Assembly (NCBI GenBank): GCA_022354845.1
Contig: CP031970.1
Location: 1,798,001 to 1,862,000 of the forward strand
Reading direction: 5' to 3'
Length of the DNA stretch: 64,000 nucleotides
From: Streptococcus suis
GTDB lineage: Bacteria; Bacillota; Bacilli; Lactobacillales; Streptococcaceae
This document shows, one piece after another, positions 17,164 to 26,853 of the stretch. Under the pieces are notes generated by a model. That model ran no database searches. It was given only the letters and a program-made list of their open reading frames with translations, and was not told the origin of the DNA. The number at the start of each line of letters is the position of its first letter. Positions within the stretch are counted from its first letter, which is position 1. The position numbers were made by a program, and so were the translations under genes.

Positions 17164-17851
17164 CTAACCATACCCCCACAAAACAACCAATTAAGGTTGC
17201 TAATAAGACTGCTACATAGGACGATACAAGGCTGGCTAATAAGACATAGGTCAAAAAAACAGCCATAAGAATCAAACCAACTTTCCTCATAGAGATAGTC
17301 CGAGCCATCGCCACTAGTTGCCCTGAGAAAATCCCGACAAACATAGCGACCAAGGCAAAGTCCAACCCAAATTGCTCAGGATTTGGAATAAGACCACCAA
17401 TCAGATTGCCTAGAGTCGTAAATGTAACCCAAGAAGCGTAGCCAGCAAAGTTGTTACCGTACATCCAGCTTGGTGCAATCTGCTTGTCTTCAATGTGTTT
17501 CCGCAAGAGAACCGCATAGGACTCATCTGTCACAAATGATCCTATCAAAATATTGGACTCTAGACGATTCCCTTGAAAGATGGTTGTCGCATGTAAACAC
17601 ATCAGAAAATTACGCAGATTAACGAAAAATACGGTCACTGCGATTGAAAGGAGTGGTGCTCCTGCTAAGATCATGGCACAGATAACAAACTGAGCACTTC
17701 CAGCATAAACAAAAAGACTCATTAAGCCCATTTCGACAGCTGAAATTCCTGAATTGACCGATACAACCCCGCAAGCTAAACCAATACTAGCATAGCCTAA
17801 AGCAGTAGGGATAGCATCACGCAAGCCCTCACGAAAAGCATGTTCCTTCAT
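17150..17851 (-). CDS. azlC: AzlC-family branched-chain amino acid exporter
   Basis: A 233-residue polytopic membrane protein, AzlC family, with the N-terminal signature FREGLRDAIPTALGYASIGLACG (residues 6-28) and SLFVYAGSAQF. It forms the larger subunit of a branched-chain amino acid (or azaleucine) efflux system with AzlD. The ATG at 17851 is chosen over an in-frame start nine codons earlier because AAGGAG lies seven bases before it. Confidence 0.88.
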   Translation of the reverse strand: MKEHAFREGLRDAIPTALGYASIGLACGVVSVNSGISAVEMGLMSLFVYAGSAQFVICAMILAGAPLLSIAVTVFFVNLRNFLMCLHATTIFQGNRLESNILIGSFVTDESYAVLLRKHIEDKQIAPSWMYGNNFAGYASWVTFTTLGNLIGGLIPNPEQFGLDFALVAMFVGIFSGQLVAMARTISMRKVGLILMAVFLTYVLLASLVSSYVAVLLATLIGCFVGVWLDGKD

Positions 17852-18182
17852 TCCATATCTCCTTCCCTCTGATGACAAATCGAGAATTTATTCTCCCATT
17901 TTCTCACATTGCAACTTGATTTTCAAGTTTTCTTTTATATCCGAGTATAAAACCTTACTCGAAACAGGGCTAATGATCTATTTCAATAGATACCAAAAAA
18001 ACTACGAATAGAGCAATCGGAGTTTCATCATGCATTTCAAAATATAGTCGAATGAATTAGCTTTCAGACAAGGAATTGAGGTGCAGGCAGTACTAGAGTA
18101 CGGCAAGCCGAAAGTGACGATGTATCAAAGCTAATTCAAATGACTATAATTATTGCGATCACGTATTTTAGCGCTACTGCTA
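17852..18182. other. Intergenic region with short inverted repeats
   Basis: This 331-bp gap holds the azlC promoter region, a short inverted repeat (CGAGTATAAAACCTTACTCG near 17942-17961) and a 106-bp inverted-end element (18043-18148). No gene is supported. Confidence 0.5.
18043..18148. repeat. 106-bp inverted-end repeat (MITE-like)
   Basis: The ends TATAGTCGAATGAATTAGCTTT and, reversed and complemented, TATAGTCATTTGAATTAGCTTTG are inverted copies. The interior has GCAGTACTAGAGTACGGC. It has no coding capacity; the form is that of a miniature inverted-repeat element common in streptococci. Confidence 0.75.
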
Positions 18183-18971
18183 CTAAGCTCCAAGGTCCTT
18201 TCTATCTAATACAAGAACCGATAGAAGCAAAGAAAAAATGATAACCGCACAAGCTTTTACAAGAAAGAAGGTATCAAAGGTAGTATGGCTAAAAACATCT
18301 GCACCATTCGCGTAATAATAGGGCGTGATGAATTTCAAAAATTCTACTTTAGAAATAATCCGAACGATCATATCTATACTATATAAAATCAATACGAGCC
18401 CCATTGCTAAACCAATTTGCTTTTTAGAACTAATGGCTGAAAGGAGGAAAGAAATACTGGCCAGTTCCAGCTGCATTAATAAAACCAACAAATGGTAGAT
18501 GAAAAAAGAATGAAAAGAAACATCTCCCCCCAGCTGCCAAATCCCCAGACCATTCCAACAAGAAATAATACTATTGAAAATCAAAAGTTGTAAAACAACG
18601 CTGAGGTATTTCCACAATAAAATAGTTGAACGCTTATATGGTAAGGTGTATAAAAACTCACTTGTATGCCCTTCTTCCTCCTTAGAAAGGCTCGTAACTC
18701 CAAGCATAGAAGCAAACATTCCTGCTCCGAGACCAAACATCAGGCCAATTTCCGTAGCATAATAGCCCTCTAGAGTGGCTATGCTAATCTTATCCATACC
18801 CAATGCTTTTGTAACATCTCCCATATTTGCATACAAATCAGCAACTCCTGTTAATTGATTCTCAACACTTTGATAGAGCAAGATAGAACCATAACAGATG
18901 AAACCAAGTACCAGGGTCCATATAAGGAGTGTCTTTCGATTTTGTCTTAACTCATGCAACAGAATAATCAT
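18183..18971 (-). CDS. ABC-2 type transporter permease
   Basis: A 262-residue protein with about six membrane helices (near 17-37, 70-92, 115-137, 148-172, 180-202, 230-252), the layout of ABC-2 permeases. LTSLSKEEEGHTSEFLYTLP-type sequence near 95-112 is the coupling region of this subfamily. It pairs with the ATPase whose stop overlaps its ATG by 4 bp (ATGA). Substrate unknown; export of a peptide, drug or lipid is possible. Confidence 0.85.
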   Translation of the reverse strand: MIILLHELRQNRKTLLIWTLVLGFICYGSILLYQSVENQLTGVADLYANMGDVTKALGMDKISIATLEGYYATEIGLMFGLGAGMFASMLGVTSLSKEEEGHTSEFLYTLPYKRSTILLWKYLSVVLQLLIFNSIISCWNGLGIWQLGGDVSFHSFFIYHLLVLLMQLELASISFLLSAISSKKQIGLAMGLVLILYSIDMIVRIISKVEFLKFITPYYYANGADVFSHTTFDTFFLVKACAVIIFSLLLSVLVLDRKDLGA

Positions 18972-19801
18972 TTCTCCACCTCCTCATAATAATGGAGAAA
19001 CAGATCTTCAAGAGAAGGCTCTTCTACTAAAAAATCTGTCGGCGCCAGGTCTACCAAGTGATTCAATAAGTCTTCACTTGTCCCATCGTAACGGAACTGT
19101 TTTTCTTGACCATCTTTCCAAATGGTTACATTCTTCGTTTGGCTACGCGTCAGATGGTCAACTGTATCAACTACCAAAAGCTTTCCTTCTTTAATGATTG
19201 CAGCACGGTCACAATAATTTTTAACTTCCGATAAGTTATGAGACGATAGGAAACAAGTTGTCCCATTCAAGCAAGCTTCCTTGATCAGCGTAAAGAAACG
19301 CTCCTGCATCAACGGATCCAAACCAGAGGTCGGCTCGTCTAATAGCAACAATCTTGGTTTATGTTGGAGTGCACATACAATACTGACTTTTTTACGATTC
19401 CCAAGAGATAGATCTTTGATCTTTTTATCCAAGGGAACCTCTAAAAATTCACAAATACGATCCGCTTCTGTTTGGCAATCTATTTTTCTAGCTTTCGCAG
19501 CCAAACGGATAACATCTCTAACTTTCATGTCAGGATAAAAATGTGCCTCAGATGGAAGATAGCCAATATGGGCTAATGCTTCTGTTAAGCTTGAATAAGC
19601 ACCTCCCAATAATACAATATCTCCGCTTGTTTTAGAAACTAAGCCAAGAATACAACGAATAACTGTTGACTTCCCAGCCCCATTTGCTCCTAAAAAACCA
19701 AAAATCTCTCCTTGGTGAACAGAAAGATTGAGATTACTAACTGCTTGATGGCTTCCATAGTATTTATTTAGATTAGTAATCGTAATGACGTCAGATTTCA
19801 T
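18968..19801 (-). CDS. ABC transporter ATP-binding protein
   Basis: A 277-residue ATPase with Walker A GANGAGKST near residue 40, signature LSLGNRKKVSIV (a variant of LSGGQ), Walker B LLLDEPTSGLDP and the H-loop SSHNLSE. It is the energy unit for the permease 18183-18971. ATG 19801 is preferred over 19816 because GAAGAAGG precedes it. It follows tsaD by 19 bp on the same strand, so it may be partly read from the tsaB-rimI-tsaD transcript. Confidence 0.9.
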   Translation of the reverse strand: MKSDVITITNLNKYYGSHQAVSNLNLSVHQGEIFGFLGANGAGKSTVIRCILGLVSKTSGDIVLLGGAYSSLTEALAHIGYLPSEAHFYPDMKVRDVIRLAAKARKIDCQTEADRICEFLEVPLDKKIKDLSLGNRKKVSIVCALQHKPRLLLLDEPTSGLDPLMQERFFTLIKEACLNGTTCFLSSHNLSEVKNYCDRAAIIKEGKLLVVDTVDHLTRSQTKNVTIWKDGQEKQFRYDGTSEDLLNHLVDLAPTDFLVEEPSLEDLFLHYYEEVEK

Positions 19802-19820
19802 AAGAACCTTCTTCATCCAC

Positions 19821-20831
19821 TTATTTTTGCGGAAAAGCTAAGCTTGGCTTGGCATTCAAATTCCAACCAGCAATATTTTCTTTGTTATATTCACTAACGG
19901 CTGCCAAGGCAATCATACCTGCATTGTCACCGCAGAGGCGAAGCGGGGGAATGATAACCTCCACATCGGTAATTTCAGCAACCAACCGTTCTCGTAAGCC
20001 CTGATTAGCTGCCACACCGCCCGCCACGACCAAGGTCTTAACAGGGTATTTTTCCAAGGCCTTCTTGGTCTTAGCCATAAGAATATCTAAGACACAGGCT
20101 TGAAATGAGGCTGACAGGTCCACATTGGATATGGTTTCACCTTTCTGCCGGGCATTGTGGTAGAGGTTGATAAAGGCGGATTTGAGTCCAGAAAAAGAAA
20201 ACTCCAGATTATCTTCTTTTATCATAGCACGAGGGAAATCATAAATGTCTTGCCCCTCATGAGCCAATTCATCAATAATCCGACCAGCTGGATAGGGCAG
20301 ACCCATGACCCGCCCCACCTTATCATAGGCCTCTCCGACCGCATCATCTCGCGTTTCACCGACAATCTTGTAATCGCCCGCCTCTGACACATAGACCAAC
20401 TCCGTGTGCCCACCGCTGACCAAAAGTGCCAAGAGGGGAAATTCTAATTCCTTGACCGCACGTGCTGCCATCAAATGCCCTGCCATGTGATTGACAGGAA
20501 TGAGCGGCAAGCCATTAGCCCAAGCAAACGCCTTGGCTGCCGAAATCCCCACTAGCAAGGCACCGACCAAGCCAGGCCCATAGGTCACCGCCACAGCCGT
20601 CAAGTCCTCTGCCGTCACCTCCGCCTCCAACAAGGCTTCCTCGATACAGGCCGTAATCACTTCCACATGGTGACGGCTGGCCACCTCAGGCACCACCCCA
20701 CCAAACCGCTGGTGGCTGGCAATCTGGCTGGCAATGACATTGGACAAAAGCTCCGCATCATTTCGCAAAACAGCCACCGAGGTCTCGTCACAGGAGGTCT
20801 CAATCGCCAAAATCAATCTATCTTTCATCAC
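19821..20831 (-). CDS. tsaD: tRNA t6A37 threonylcarbamoyltransferase TsaD
   Basis: Catalyses the transfer of threonylcarbamoyl to A37 of ANN-decoding tRNAs, in a complex with TsaB. The 336 residues contain the ASKHA fold with [11 protein letters not shown] at the start, the metal-binding NHMAGH (about 110-115), [13 protein letters not shown] and [13 protein letters not shown]. It overlaps rimI by 14 bp, in the conserved tsaB-rimI-tsaD order. Confidence 0.96.
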   Translation of the reverse strand: MMKDRLILAIETSCDETSVAVLRNDAELLSNVIASQIASHQRFGGVVPEVASRHHVEVITACIEEALLEAEVTAEDLTAVAVTYGPGLVGALLVGISAAKAFAWANGLPLIPVNHMAGHLMAARAVKELEFPLLALLVSGGHTELVYVSEAGDYKIVGETRDDAVGEAYDKVGRVMGLPYPAGRIIDELAHEGQDIYDFPRAMIKEDNLEFSFSGLKSAFINLYHNARQKGETISNVDLSASFQACVLDILMAKTKKALEKYPVKTLVVAGGVAANQGLRERLVAEITDVEVIIPPLRLCGDNAGMIALAAVSEYNKENIAGWNLNAKPSLAFPQK

Positions 20832-21258
20832 GTTCTCTCTTCATCATCACCGCGTCCTCGACAGGATGGCGGTAGTAGTCTTTTCGTTTTCCTATTTTGG
20901 TAAAATGCTGGCGTGTATAGAGGGCCTGAGCTGCTCTGTTAGATTCCCTCACTTCGAGGAAGATGTCCCCCTCCCAGTCCATCACAGCAGCCATCAGTTG
21001 ACTGGCGATTCCCAACCTCTGAAAATCAGCCCTGACAGCAATCTGCAAGATTTCCATCTCATCCAGCACCGTCTGAACAGCCAAAAATCCGACCAACTCC
21101 TGACCCTCATAGGCTAGATAGTAGTCCTCATCCTGACTAGCCATACTGGAGCCAATCTGTTCCAGAGTCCATGGAGATTGCTCATAGACCGACTGCATAA
21201 CTGCCAAAATAGACTCTGCCAGATTTTCCTGACCATCGTAGTGTTTAATCTCTATCAT
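20818..21258 (-). CDS. rimI: Ribosomal protein S18 alanine N-acetyltransferase RimI
   Basis: A 146-residue GNAT protein: LLAIQ-type substrate region, LVGFLAVQ, and the acetyl-CoA loop [14 protein letters not shown], followed by [14 protein letters not shown], which is diagnostic for RimI. It acetylates the S18 N-terminus and perhaps other proteins. Overlaps tsaB by 4 bp and tsaD by 14 bp. Confidence 0.93.
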   Translation of the reverse strand: MIEIKHYDGQENLAESILAVMQSVYEQSPWTLEQIGSSMASQDEDYYLAYEGQELVGFLAVQTVLDEMEILQIAVRADFQRLGIASQLMAAVMDWEGDIFLEVRESNRAAQALYTRQHFTKIGKRKDYYRHPVEDAVMMKRERDER

Positions 21259-21938
21259 ACACGTTTGATATAACTTTCTGAGCCCGCTTTGTTGTCCTTG
21301 AGCCAGTTCTCCTCTGCCTCTACTCGCTTGAGATAGTTGGGCTCAAAGCTGGTGACATCTACTGCTGGCAAGTCTTGACCAATCACCGCCAGTTGATAGG
21401 CAGACGGCAGACTGGCTCGATACTGAGCAGTTGGCAGAGCTTGCTCGATTTGCTCGATAAAGTTTTCTACTTCTCCGACAAAGGTAATATTTTCCTTGCC
21501 AGCCAGGCTAGAAAGCAAGTCTTCAAAAGACCAGTAGCAATCTGCCTCGACTGCTCTGCCATTTTCATAGACACCTGCATAGACACAGTTACGGCGGGCA
21601 TCAATGAGAGGCACCACCAGACCCGTCAGGCTAGGAGGAACCAGAGACTGAAGACTGGATACCCCCACCAAGTCAATCTTGAGAGTGTAGGCCAAGGTCT
21701 TGGCAGTCGCCACCGCCACCCGCAGACCCGTGTAGGAGCCCGGGCCTTGAGCGACCACAATCCGATCCAAGTCTTTCGGTGTCCAGCCCACCTGTGCTAC
21801 CAAAAAATCGACCACAGGCATGAGGCTGATGCTATGATTTTTCTTGACAGCCAGCAGAGTTTCCGCCTGCAAACAACCGTCCTCCACCAAGGCAACCGAA
21901 AGAGCCTGATTGGAGCTGTCTAAAGCTAGTATTTTCAT
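21255..21938 (-). CDS. tsaB: tRNA t6A37 accessory protein TsaB
   Basis: A 227-residue ASKHA-fold protein that partners TsaD in t6A synthesis. It starts MKILALDSSNQALSVALV, with the family motif GPGSYTGLRVAVATAKTLA at about 66-84. The ATG has AAGGAAAGAG upstream. First gene of the tsaB-rimI-tsaD operon. Confidence 0.94.
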   Translation of the reverse strand: MKILALDSSNQALSVALVEDGCLQAETLLAVKKNHSISLMPVVDFLVAQVGWTPKDLDRIVVAQGPGSYTGLRVAVATAKTLAYTLKIDLVGVSSLQSLVPPSLTGLVVPLIDARRNCVYAGVYENGRAVEADCYWSFEDLLSSLAGKENITFVGEVENFIEQIEQALPTAQYRASLPSAYQLAVIGQDLPAVDVTSFEPNYLKRVEAEENWLKDNKAGSESYIKRV

Positions 21939-21965
21939 AAATTTCTCTTTCCTTACGTCAATCGG

Positions 21966-22011
21966 TTTGCTTTTATTACTGCGACGATAGTACTACTACT
22001 AAAAGCAAACT
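21966..22011. repeat. Hairpin upstream of tsaB
   Basis: The arms GTTTGCTTTTA and TAAAAGCAAAC form an 11-bp perfect inverted repeat around a 24-bp loop. There is no T run directly after either arm, so it is not an obvious terminator. It may affect the tsaB promoter or be a degenerate mobile repeat. Confidence 0.55.
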
Positions 22012-22071
22012 GAAAGACTTTTCAATGCTACTCTCTATTGTAAGCTATATTGAAGTTTTTTTCAAATAATG

Positions 22072-22100
22072 GAAAAGACTGGGGTATGATTTCCCAGTCT
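22072..22100 (-). terminator. Terminator after small pseudogene
   Basis: On the minus strand AGACTGGGA and CCCAGTCT form a stem followed by TTTTCC. It lies directly after the 22102-22353 frame. Confidence 0.75.
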
Positions 22101-22101
22101 G

Positions 22102-22353
22102 TTATGCCTTTGATTCTTTCTTTAATTCTACTACTTGGTCATATTGAATATCCTCATCGATATGGTGAGCAATTCATGAACTAATGTTGATTCCCTCAAC
22201 TGCCACAATCAACTTGTCCGCTGCTAACATGGATTGACCCAACTCAAAAAGTGATAGCTGGGCTACTGTAAAATCTCCTCTGACGACATCCTTTTTGCTT
22301 GACCAAACGAGAAGATAAAATTGACCTAACCCTACCTCTGGTCTTTTCCCCAT
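22102..22353 (-). pseudogene. Conserved small protein of unknown function with internal TGA
   Basis: From ATG 22353 (GAGAGGAG upstream) the frame reads MGKRPEVGLGQFYLLVWSS, then RGDFTVAQLSLFELGQSM, to ISS and a TGA at 22174-22176. The same frame then continues IAHHIDEDIQYDQVVELKK to TAA at 22102, followed by a terminator. The intact product would be 83 residues; the TGA may replace a TGG tryptophan codon. I do not recognise the family. A 59-residue product could still be made. Confidence 0.6.
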
Positions 22354-22675
22354 GGTCTAGCTCCTCTCAGTGAACCATCACAATATATTGTATATTGTTA
22401 GATTTGTCATAATAAACATTTATATTTTTGTCAACTTACAATGTTATATTCGTGATTCATGATAATTTCAGAATATACCACCCAGGTTCTCACCTGATTT
22501 TCATTTTTCTAACACTTCCATTTACCAAGTCCTAACTTTATGATATAATAAGGAGAATTATTTAGACTGTCGAAATCAACAACTCTAGAAAACTGAATAC
22601 CAAGCAACAAATAGAAAACTATTTGGGTCTTTTTTCGTAGGTTGCAGTCAAAGCAGAAAGGAATATGTATAACAT

Positions 22676-22906
22676 ATGATTTATAAAGTTTTTTATCAAG
22701 AGTCAAAAGTGAGTCCTCGTCGCGAACAGACACGCTCACTTTACATGGAAGTTGAAGCAGAAAGCGAATTACAAGGTCGTATTATTGCGCGTGAGCTAGT
22801 AGAAAAAACATACCCACAATACAATATCGAATTCATCGAACTTCTATCCGAAAAGCACCTCCAATATGAGAAGGAGCATGCTGATTTTAGTATTACGGAG
22901 TTCTAA
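22676..22906 (+). CDS. rpoY: RNA polymerase epsilon subunit RpoY
   Basis: A 76-residue protein ([10 protein letters not shown]...[12 protein letters not shown]) matching RpoY (formerly YkzG), a small subunit of Firmicutes RNA polymerase that lies on the downstream face of the enzyme. It is 3 bp upstream of rnjA, the conserved pair. The nearest SD-like AAAGGA is about 14 bases before the ATG, longer than usual. Confidence 0.93.
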   Translation: MIYKVFYQESKVSPRREQTRSLYMEVEAESELQGRIIARELVEKTYPQYNIEFIELLSEKHLQYEKEHADFSITEF

Positions 22907-22909
22907 TCC

Positions 22910-24589
22910 ATGTCAGCAATAAATCTAAAACCCCAAGAAGTTGGCGTCTTTGCCATCGGTGGTTTGGGAGAAATCGGAAAAAATACCTATGGTATTGAAT
23001 ACCAAGATGAAATTTTGATTGTTGACGCAGGTATTAAATTTCCTGAAGACGATCTTTTAGGTATTGACTATGTCATCCCAGACTACTCCTATATCGTTGA
23101 AAATCTAGACCGTGTCAAAGGTCTAGTCATCACACACGGTCACGAAGATCATATTGGAGGAATTCCATTCTTACTCAAACAAGCGAACGTACCTATCTAT
23201 GCTGGTCCGCTAGCACTATCTTTGATACGCGGTAAATTGGAAGAACATGGCCTGCTTCGTGATGCTACTCTCCATGAGATTAATCATAAGACAGAGCTTA
23301 CCTTTAAACACTTAAAAGTTAGCTTTTTCCGGACAACTCACTCAATTCCAGAACCACTTGGAATCGTCGTAGACACACCCCAAGGTAAAATTGTCTGCAC
23401 CGGTGACTTTAAATTTGACTTCACTCCCGTTGGAGAACCAGCTGACTTGCACCGTATGGCTGCGCTCGGTGAAGAGGGAGTCCTCTGTCTTTTATCCGAT
23501 TCAACTAACGCAGAGGTTCCAACCTTCACTAACTCCGAAAAAGTTGTTGGTCAATCCATTATGAAATTGATTAAAGGCATTCACGGTCGTATTATCTTTG
23601 CATCATTTGCCTCCAACATTTTCCGCCTTCAACAAGCAGCCGATGCAGCAGTAAAAACAGGTCGAAAAATTGCAGTTTTTGGCCGTTCAATGGAGAAAGC
23701 AATTGTAAATGGTATTGAATTAGGCTATATAAAGGTCCCCAAAGGTACCTTTATCGAACCAAATGAAATAAAAGAATATCCAGCTAATGAAGTCTTAATT
23801 CTATGTACAGGTAGTCAAGGTGAGCCTATGGCTGCACTTTCTCGAATTGCTCATGGTACCCACAGACAAGTCCAACTTCAACCAGGTGATACTGTTATCT
23901 TCTCGTCCAGTCCTATTCCGGGAAATACCACAGGGGTTAACAAATTAATCAATATTCTGATTGAAGCAGGTGTAGATGTTATCCACGGTAAGATTAACAA
24001 CATCCATACCTCTGGACACGGTGGCCAACAAGAGCAAAAACTCATGCTCCGTCTCATCAAACCAAAATACTTCATGCCTGTTCATGGCGAATACCGTATG
24101 CAAAAAATCCATGCTAGTTTAGCTGTCGATACTGGCGTTCCTAAAGAAAACATCTTCATCATGGAAAATGGTGATGTCCTTGCACTTACAAAAGATTCAG
24201 CTCGCATAGCCGGTCAATTCAACGCCCAAGACATTTACGTTGATGGCAATCGGATTGGCGAAATCGGTGCAGCTGTTCTTAAAGATAGACGCGATCTCTC
24301 TGAAGACGGTGTCGTTCTCGCTGTTGCAACGGTCGACTTCAAGTCGAAAATGATTCTTGCTGGTCCTGATATCCTTAGTCGGGGATTCATCTATATGCGT
24401 GAATCAGGAGATCTTATCCGTGAAAGCCAACGAATTCTATTTGATGCCATACGAATCGCCATGCGCAATAAGGACGCAAGCATCCAAACGGTCAATGGAG
24501 CAATTGTCAACGCTCTCCGACCATTCCTATATGAAAAAACAGAACGTGAGCCAATCATTATCCCAATGATTCTCACTCCGGATAAATAA
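22910..24589 (+). CDS. rnjA: Ribonuclease J1
   Basis: A 559-residue metallo-beta-lactamase/beta-CASP ribonuclease with 5'-3' exonuclease and endonuclease activity, central to RNA decay and maturation. Visible: the catalytic HGHEDHIGG near residue 75, GDFKFDFTP, the beta-CASP Walker-like TGSQGEP near 303, and SGHGG plus PVHGEYRM near 368-395. It follows rpoY by 3 bp. Terminator-like repeats start at its stop codon. Confidence 0.96.
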   Translation: MSAINLKPQEVGVFAIGGLGEIGKNTYGIEYQDEILIVDAGIKFPEDDLLGIDYVIPDYSYIVENLDRVKGLVITHGHEDHIGGIPFLLKQANVPIYAGPLALSLIRGKLEEHGLLRDATLHEINHKTELTFKHLKVSFFRTTHSIPEPLGIVVDTPQGKIVCTGDFKFDFTPVGEPADLHRMAALGEEGVLCLLSDSTNAEVPTFTNSEKVVGQSIMKLIKGIHGRIIFASFASNIFRLQQAADAAVKTGRKIAVFGRSMEKAIVNGIELGYIKVPKGTFIEPNEIKEYPANEVLILCTGSQGEPMAALSRIAHGTHRQVQLQPGDTVIFSSSPIPGNTTGVNKLINILIEAGVDVIHGKINNIHTSGHGGQQEQKLMLRLIKPKYFMPVHGEYRMQKIHASLAVDTGVPKENIFIMENGDVLALTKDSARIAGQFNAQDIYVDGNRIGEIGAAVLKDRRDLSEDGVVLAVATVDFKSKMILAGPDILSRGFIYMRESGDLIRESQRILFDAIRIAMRNKDASIQTVNGAIVNALRPFLYEKTEREPIIIPMILTPDK

Positions 24590-24610
24590 AAAGGTCCAGT
24601 GGACCTTTTT
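24588..24610 (+). terminator. Terminator of rpoY-rnjA
   Basis: AAAAAGGTCC and GGACCTTTTT pair around AGT, ending in a T run, overlapping the rnjA stop. An almost identical copy follows at 24641-24663. Confidence 0.88.
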
Positions 24611-24925
24611 ATCTTTGAGCCCAAAATTTGAAAAGCGAAAACAAAGGTCCAGTGGACCTTTTTATCTTTGAGCCCAAAATTTCAAAAGCGAAAACAAAGG
24701 TCCAGTTGAGTGAAACAGTCTGGGAAGAGACTGTTTCAGCCCGAGCTTAAAATGAAAGAGCGAGGTAGAAAGATTTGAGCCTAAAATTTGAAAAGCGAAA
24801 ACAAAGGTCCAGGGGAGTGAAACAGTCTGGGAAGAGACTGTTTCAGCCCGAGCTTAAAAATGAAAGAGCGCGGTAAGAAAGCTTTGAGCCCAAAATTTGA
24901 AAAGCGAAAATTAAGGTTCAATAGT
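24588..24925. repeat. Array of terminator repeats with two palindromic elements
   Basis: A unit of about 54 bp (AAAGGTCCAGTGGACC, then TTTGAGCCCAAAATTTGAAAAGCG) recurs around 24590, 24643, 24773 and 24882. Between units lie two copies of the palindromic element (24708-24772 and 24812-24881), each with arms TGAAACAGTCT / AGACTGTTTCA. It reads as a terminator unit copied several times and invaded by small elements. No gene is present. Confidence 0.75.
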
Positions 24926-24979
24926 AAAAAAATAGCTTTGAATAACGTCATTAGAAACGTTGATTCTAAGCTATTTTTT
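24926..24979. terminator. Bidirectional terminator between rnjA and glnA
   Basis: AAAAAATAGCTT and AAGCTATTTTTT pair as outer arms, with an inner AACGT..ACGTT stem. A and T tracts on both sides would stop glnA (minus) and any rnjA read-through (plus). Confidence 0.85.
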
Positions 24980-25031
24980 AATATTCAAAATTTGATCTGA
25001 ATGAGAATAATTTAGTTTTTGCAAATGCTCA

Positions 25032-26378
25032 TTAATACAAATCTAAATAGTTATCAATTTCCCATTGAGAAACGTAAGTTGCGTAACTTGCCCACTCAAT
25101 CTTCTTAGCTTCCAAAAAGTTAGTATAGATATGGTCACCCAATGCCGAACGAACAACATCATCTTCTCTCAAGGCTTTAAGAGCATTGTGAAGAGTTGAT
25201 GGAAGATCTGCAATACCTGCTTCGCGACGTTCTTCATCTGACATTGCATAAATATTTGACTCTACTGGAGCAGGAGCCTCAATCTTGTGTTCGATACCAT
25301 CTAATCCAACTTCCAAAAGAACTGCCATAGCCAAATATGGGTTAGCCGTTGGATCTACTGAACGCAATTCCAAGCGAGTTCCCAATCCACGTGATGCAGG
25401 TACACGAACCAATGGAGAACGGTTTTTACCTGCCCAAGCAATATAAACAGGAGCTTCAAAACCAGGTACCAAACGTTTGTACGAGTTTACTGTAGGATTG
25501 GTAATTGCAGTGTAGTTATAAGCATGTTTTATCAAACCACCAAGGAAGTGATAAGCTGTCTCTGACAATTGCATGCCACGAGGATCTTCTGGATCAAAGA
25601 AGGCATTATTACCGTCTTTATCAAAGAGTGACATGTTACAGTGCATACCTGAACCAGCAATTCCAAATTTAGGTTTAGCCATAAATGTAGCGTACAAGCC
25701 ATGTTTTCGTGCAATCGTCTTAACAACCAACTTAAAGATTTGGATATTATCACACGCTTTCAAAACATCCGCATATTTAAAGTCGATTTCATGCTGACCA
25801 ACCGCTACTTCGTGGTGGCTCGCTTCAACTTCAAATCCCATTTCAGTCAAAACATTTACAATTTCACGACGAGTATTGTCCGCAAGATCTGTAGGCGCCA
25901 AGTCAAAGTACCCACCCTTGTCATTCACTTCAAGAGTTGGATTCCCTTGCTCATCCATTTTGAACAAGAAGAATTCTGGTTCTGGACCAAGGTTAAAGGA
26001 TGAGAAGCCTTCTTTTTCCATCCGACGAAGAGATTTTTTCAAGTTTCCACGTGGATCTCCCGCAAACGGTTCACCTTCAGTCGTATAAATATCACAAATC
26101 AAGCCTGCCACACGGCCATTTTCATCTCCCCAAGGAAAAATAGTCCATGTGTTTAAATCTGGATAAAGGTACATATCAGATTCATTGATACGTACAAAAC
26201 CTTCAATAGACGAACCATCAAACATAACTTTATTTGATAAAACTTTTTCAACCTGCTCTTCTGTCGCAGGAATCTCTACGTTTTTCATCACTCCCATAAT
26301 ATCAGTGAACATGAGACGTAGAAATGTAACATTTTTCTCTTTAATATCACGTTTAATATCCGCTGTTGTGACAACCAT
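25032..26378 (-). CDS. glnA: Glutamine synthetase type I
   Basis: Makes glutamine from glutamate, ammonia and ATP; a cytosolic dodecamer. The 448 residues are the usual Gram-positive GSI-alpha length. Signatures: [10 protein letters not shown] near 53-62, the metal and glutamate motifs [17 protein letters not shown], and [19 protein letters not shown], with [21 protein letters not shown]. In Firmicutes the feedback-inhibited enzyme binds GlnR and activates its DNA binding. It lies 27 bp downstream of glnR in the usual operon. Confidence 0.97.
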   Translation of the reverse strand: MVVTTADIKRDIKEKNVTFLRLMFTDIMGVMKNVEIPATEEQVEKVLSNKVMFDGSSIEGFVRINESDMYLYPDLNTWTIFPWGDENGRVAGLICDIYTTEGEPFAGDPRGNLKKSLRRMEKEGFSSFNLGPEPEFFLFKMDEQGNPTLEVNDKGGYFDLAPTDLADNTRREIVNVLTEMGFEVEASHHEVAVGQHEIDFKYADVLKACDNIQIFKLVVKTIARKHGLYATFMAKPKFGIAGSGMHCNMSLFDKDGNNAFFDPEDPRGMQLSETAYHFLGGLIKHAYNYTAITNPTVNSYKRLVPGFEAPVYIAWAGKNRSPLVRVPASRGLGTRLELRSVDPTANPYLAMAVLLEVGLDGIEHKIEAPAPVESNIYAMSDEERREAGIADLPSTLHNALKALREDDVVRSALGDHIYTNFLEAKKIEWASYATYVSQWEIDNYLDLY

Positions 26379-26405
26379 ATTTTTTTCTCCTCTTAATTAA
26401 ACCTA

Positions 26406-26777
26406 TTACGACGACCGAAAGATCGAGCTTGGACTTGAAAATCGTCCTTGTCTGCTAAATTCATCATGTAGGATACGACGCACATCCTCATCGGTTAAAG
26501 TTTTCTGTTCTGCTTGAACCTTTTCCTTTGCTTTACGATTGGCGTATTCTTTTTTAATCGCTGCAATGTTTAGGCCCTCATCCAAAAAATCTTTAATTTC
26601 AAGGAGTAAGTCCATATCATTTAGAGAATACAAGCGGCGATTACCTTCGTTCCGATCTGGTTTTATCAACCCATGATCTTCATAGTAACGAATCTGACGC
26701 GCTGTTAAATCAGTCAATTTCATTACACTACCAATTGGAAAAATAGCCAAGGAACGTCGAAACTCTTTTTCTCTCAT
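26406..26777 (-). CDS. glnR: GlnR nitrogen repressor (MerR family)
   Basis: A 123-residue MerR-type repressor with the winged helix SVMKLTDLTARQIRYYEDHGL (residues 14-34) and EGNRRLYS, and a C-terminal tail that senses glutamine synthetase. Represses glnRA and other nitrogen genes when glutamine is plentiful. ATG 26777 is chosen because AAGGAG precedes it and homologues begin MREKEFRR; the open frame upstream is spurious. A perfect GlnR box lies upstream at 26835-26853. Confidence 0.95.
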   Translation of the reverse strand: MREKEFRRSLAIFPIGSVMKLTDLTARQIRYYEDHGLIKPDRNEGNRRLYSLNDMDLLLEIKDFLDEGLNIAAIKKEYANRKAKEKVQAEQKTLTDEDVRRILHDEFSRQGRFSSPSSIFRSS

Positions 26778-26799
26778 AATGAACTCCTTTCTGCACACT

Positions 26800-26828
26800 A
26801 TTATAGGGCAGAATTCATAAACAGTCAA
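26800..26828 (-). promoter_or_regulatory. glnRA promoter
   Basis: On the minus strand: TTGACT (26823-26828), a 17-bp spacer, TATAAT (26800-26805), 22 bp before the glnR ATG. Confidence 0.82.
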
Positions 26829-26834
26829 GACCCG

Positions 26835-26853
26835 ATGTCAGGTTTTATGACAT
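26835..26853 (-). promoter_or_regulatory. GlnR operator
   Basis: ATGTCAGGTTTTATGACAT is a perfect fit to the GlnR/TnrA consensus ATGTNAN7TNACAT. It sits just upstream of the -35 and its last base touches the stop codon of the neighbouring membrane protein gene. Confidence 0.88.

Noticed and set aside
21966..22011. Intrinsic terminator upstream of tsaB
   Set aside because: The 11-bp arms have a 24-bp loop and no T run on either side.
22174..22176. TGA as a selenocysteine codon
   Set aside because: No selenoprotein family match and no supporting stem-loop was seen; streptococci generally lack the selenocysteine machinery. A Trp to stop change is simpler.
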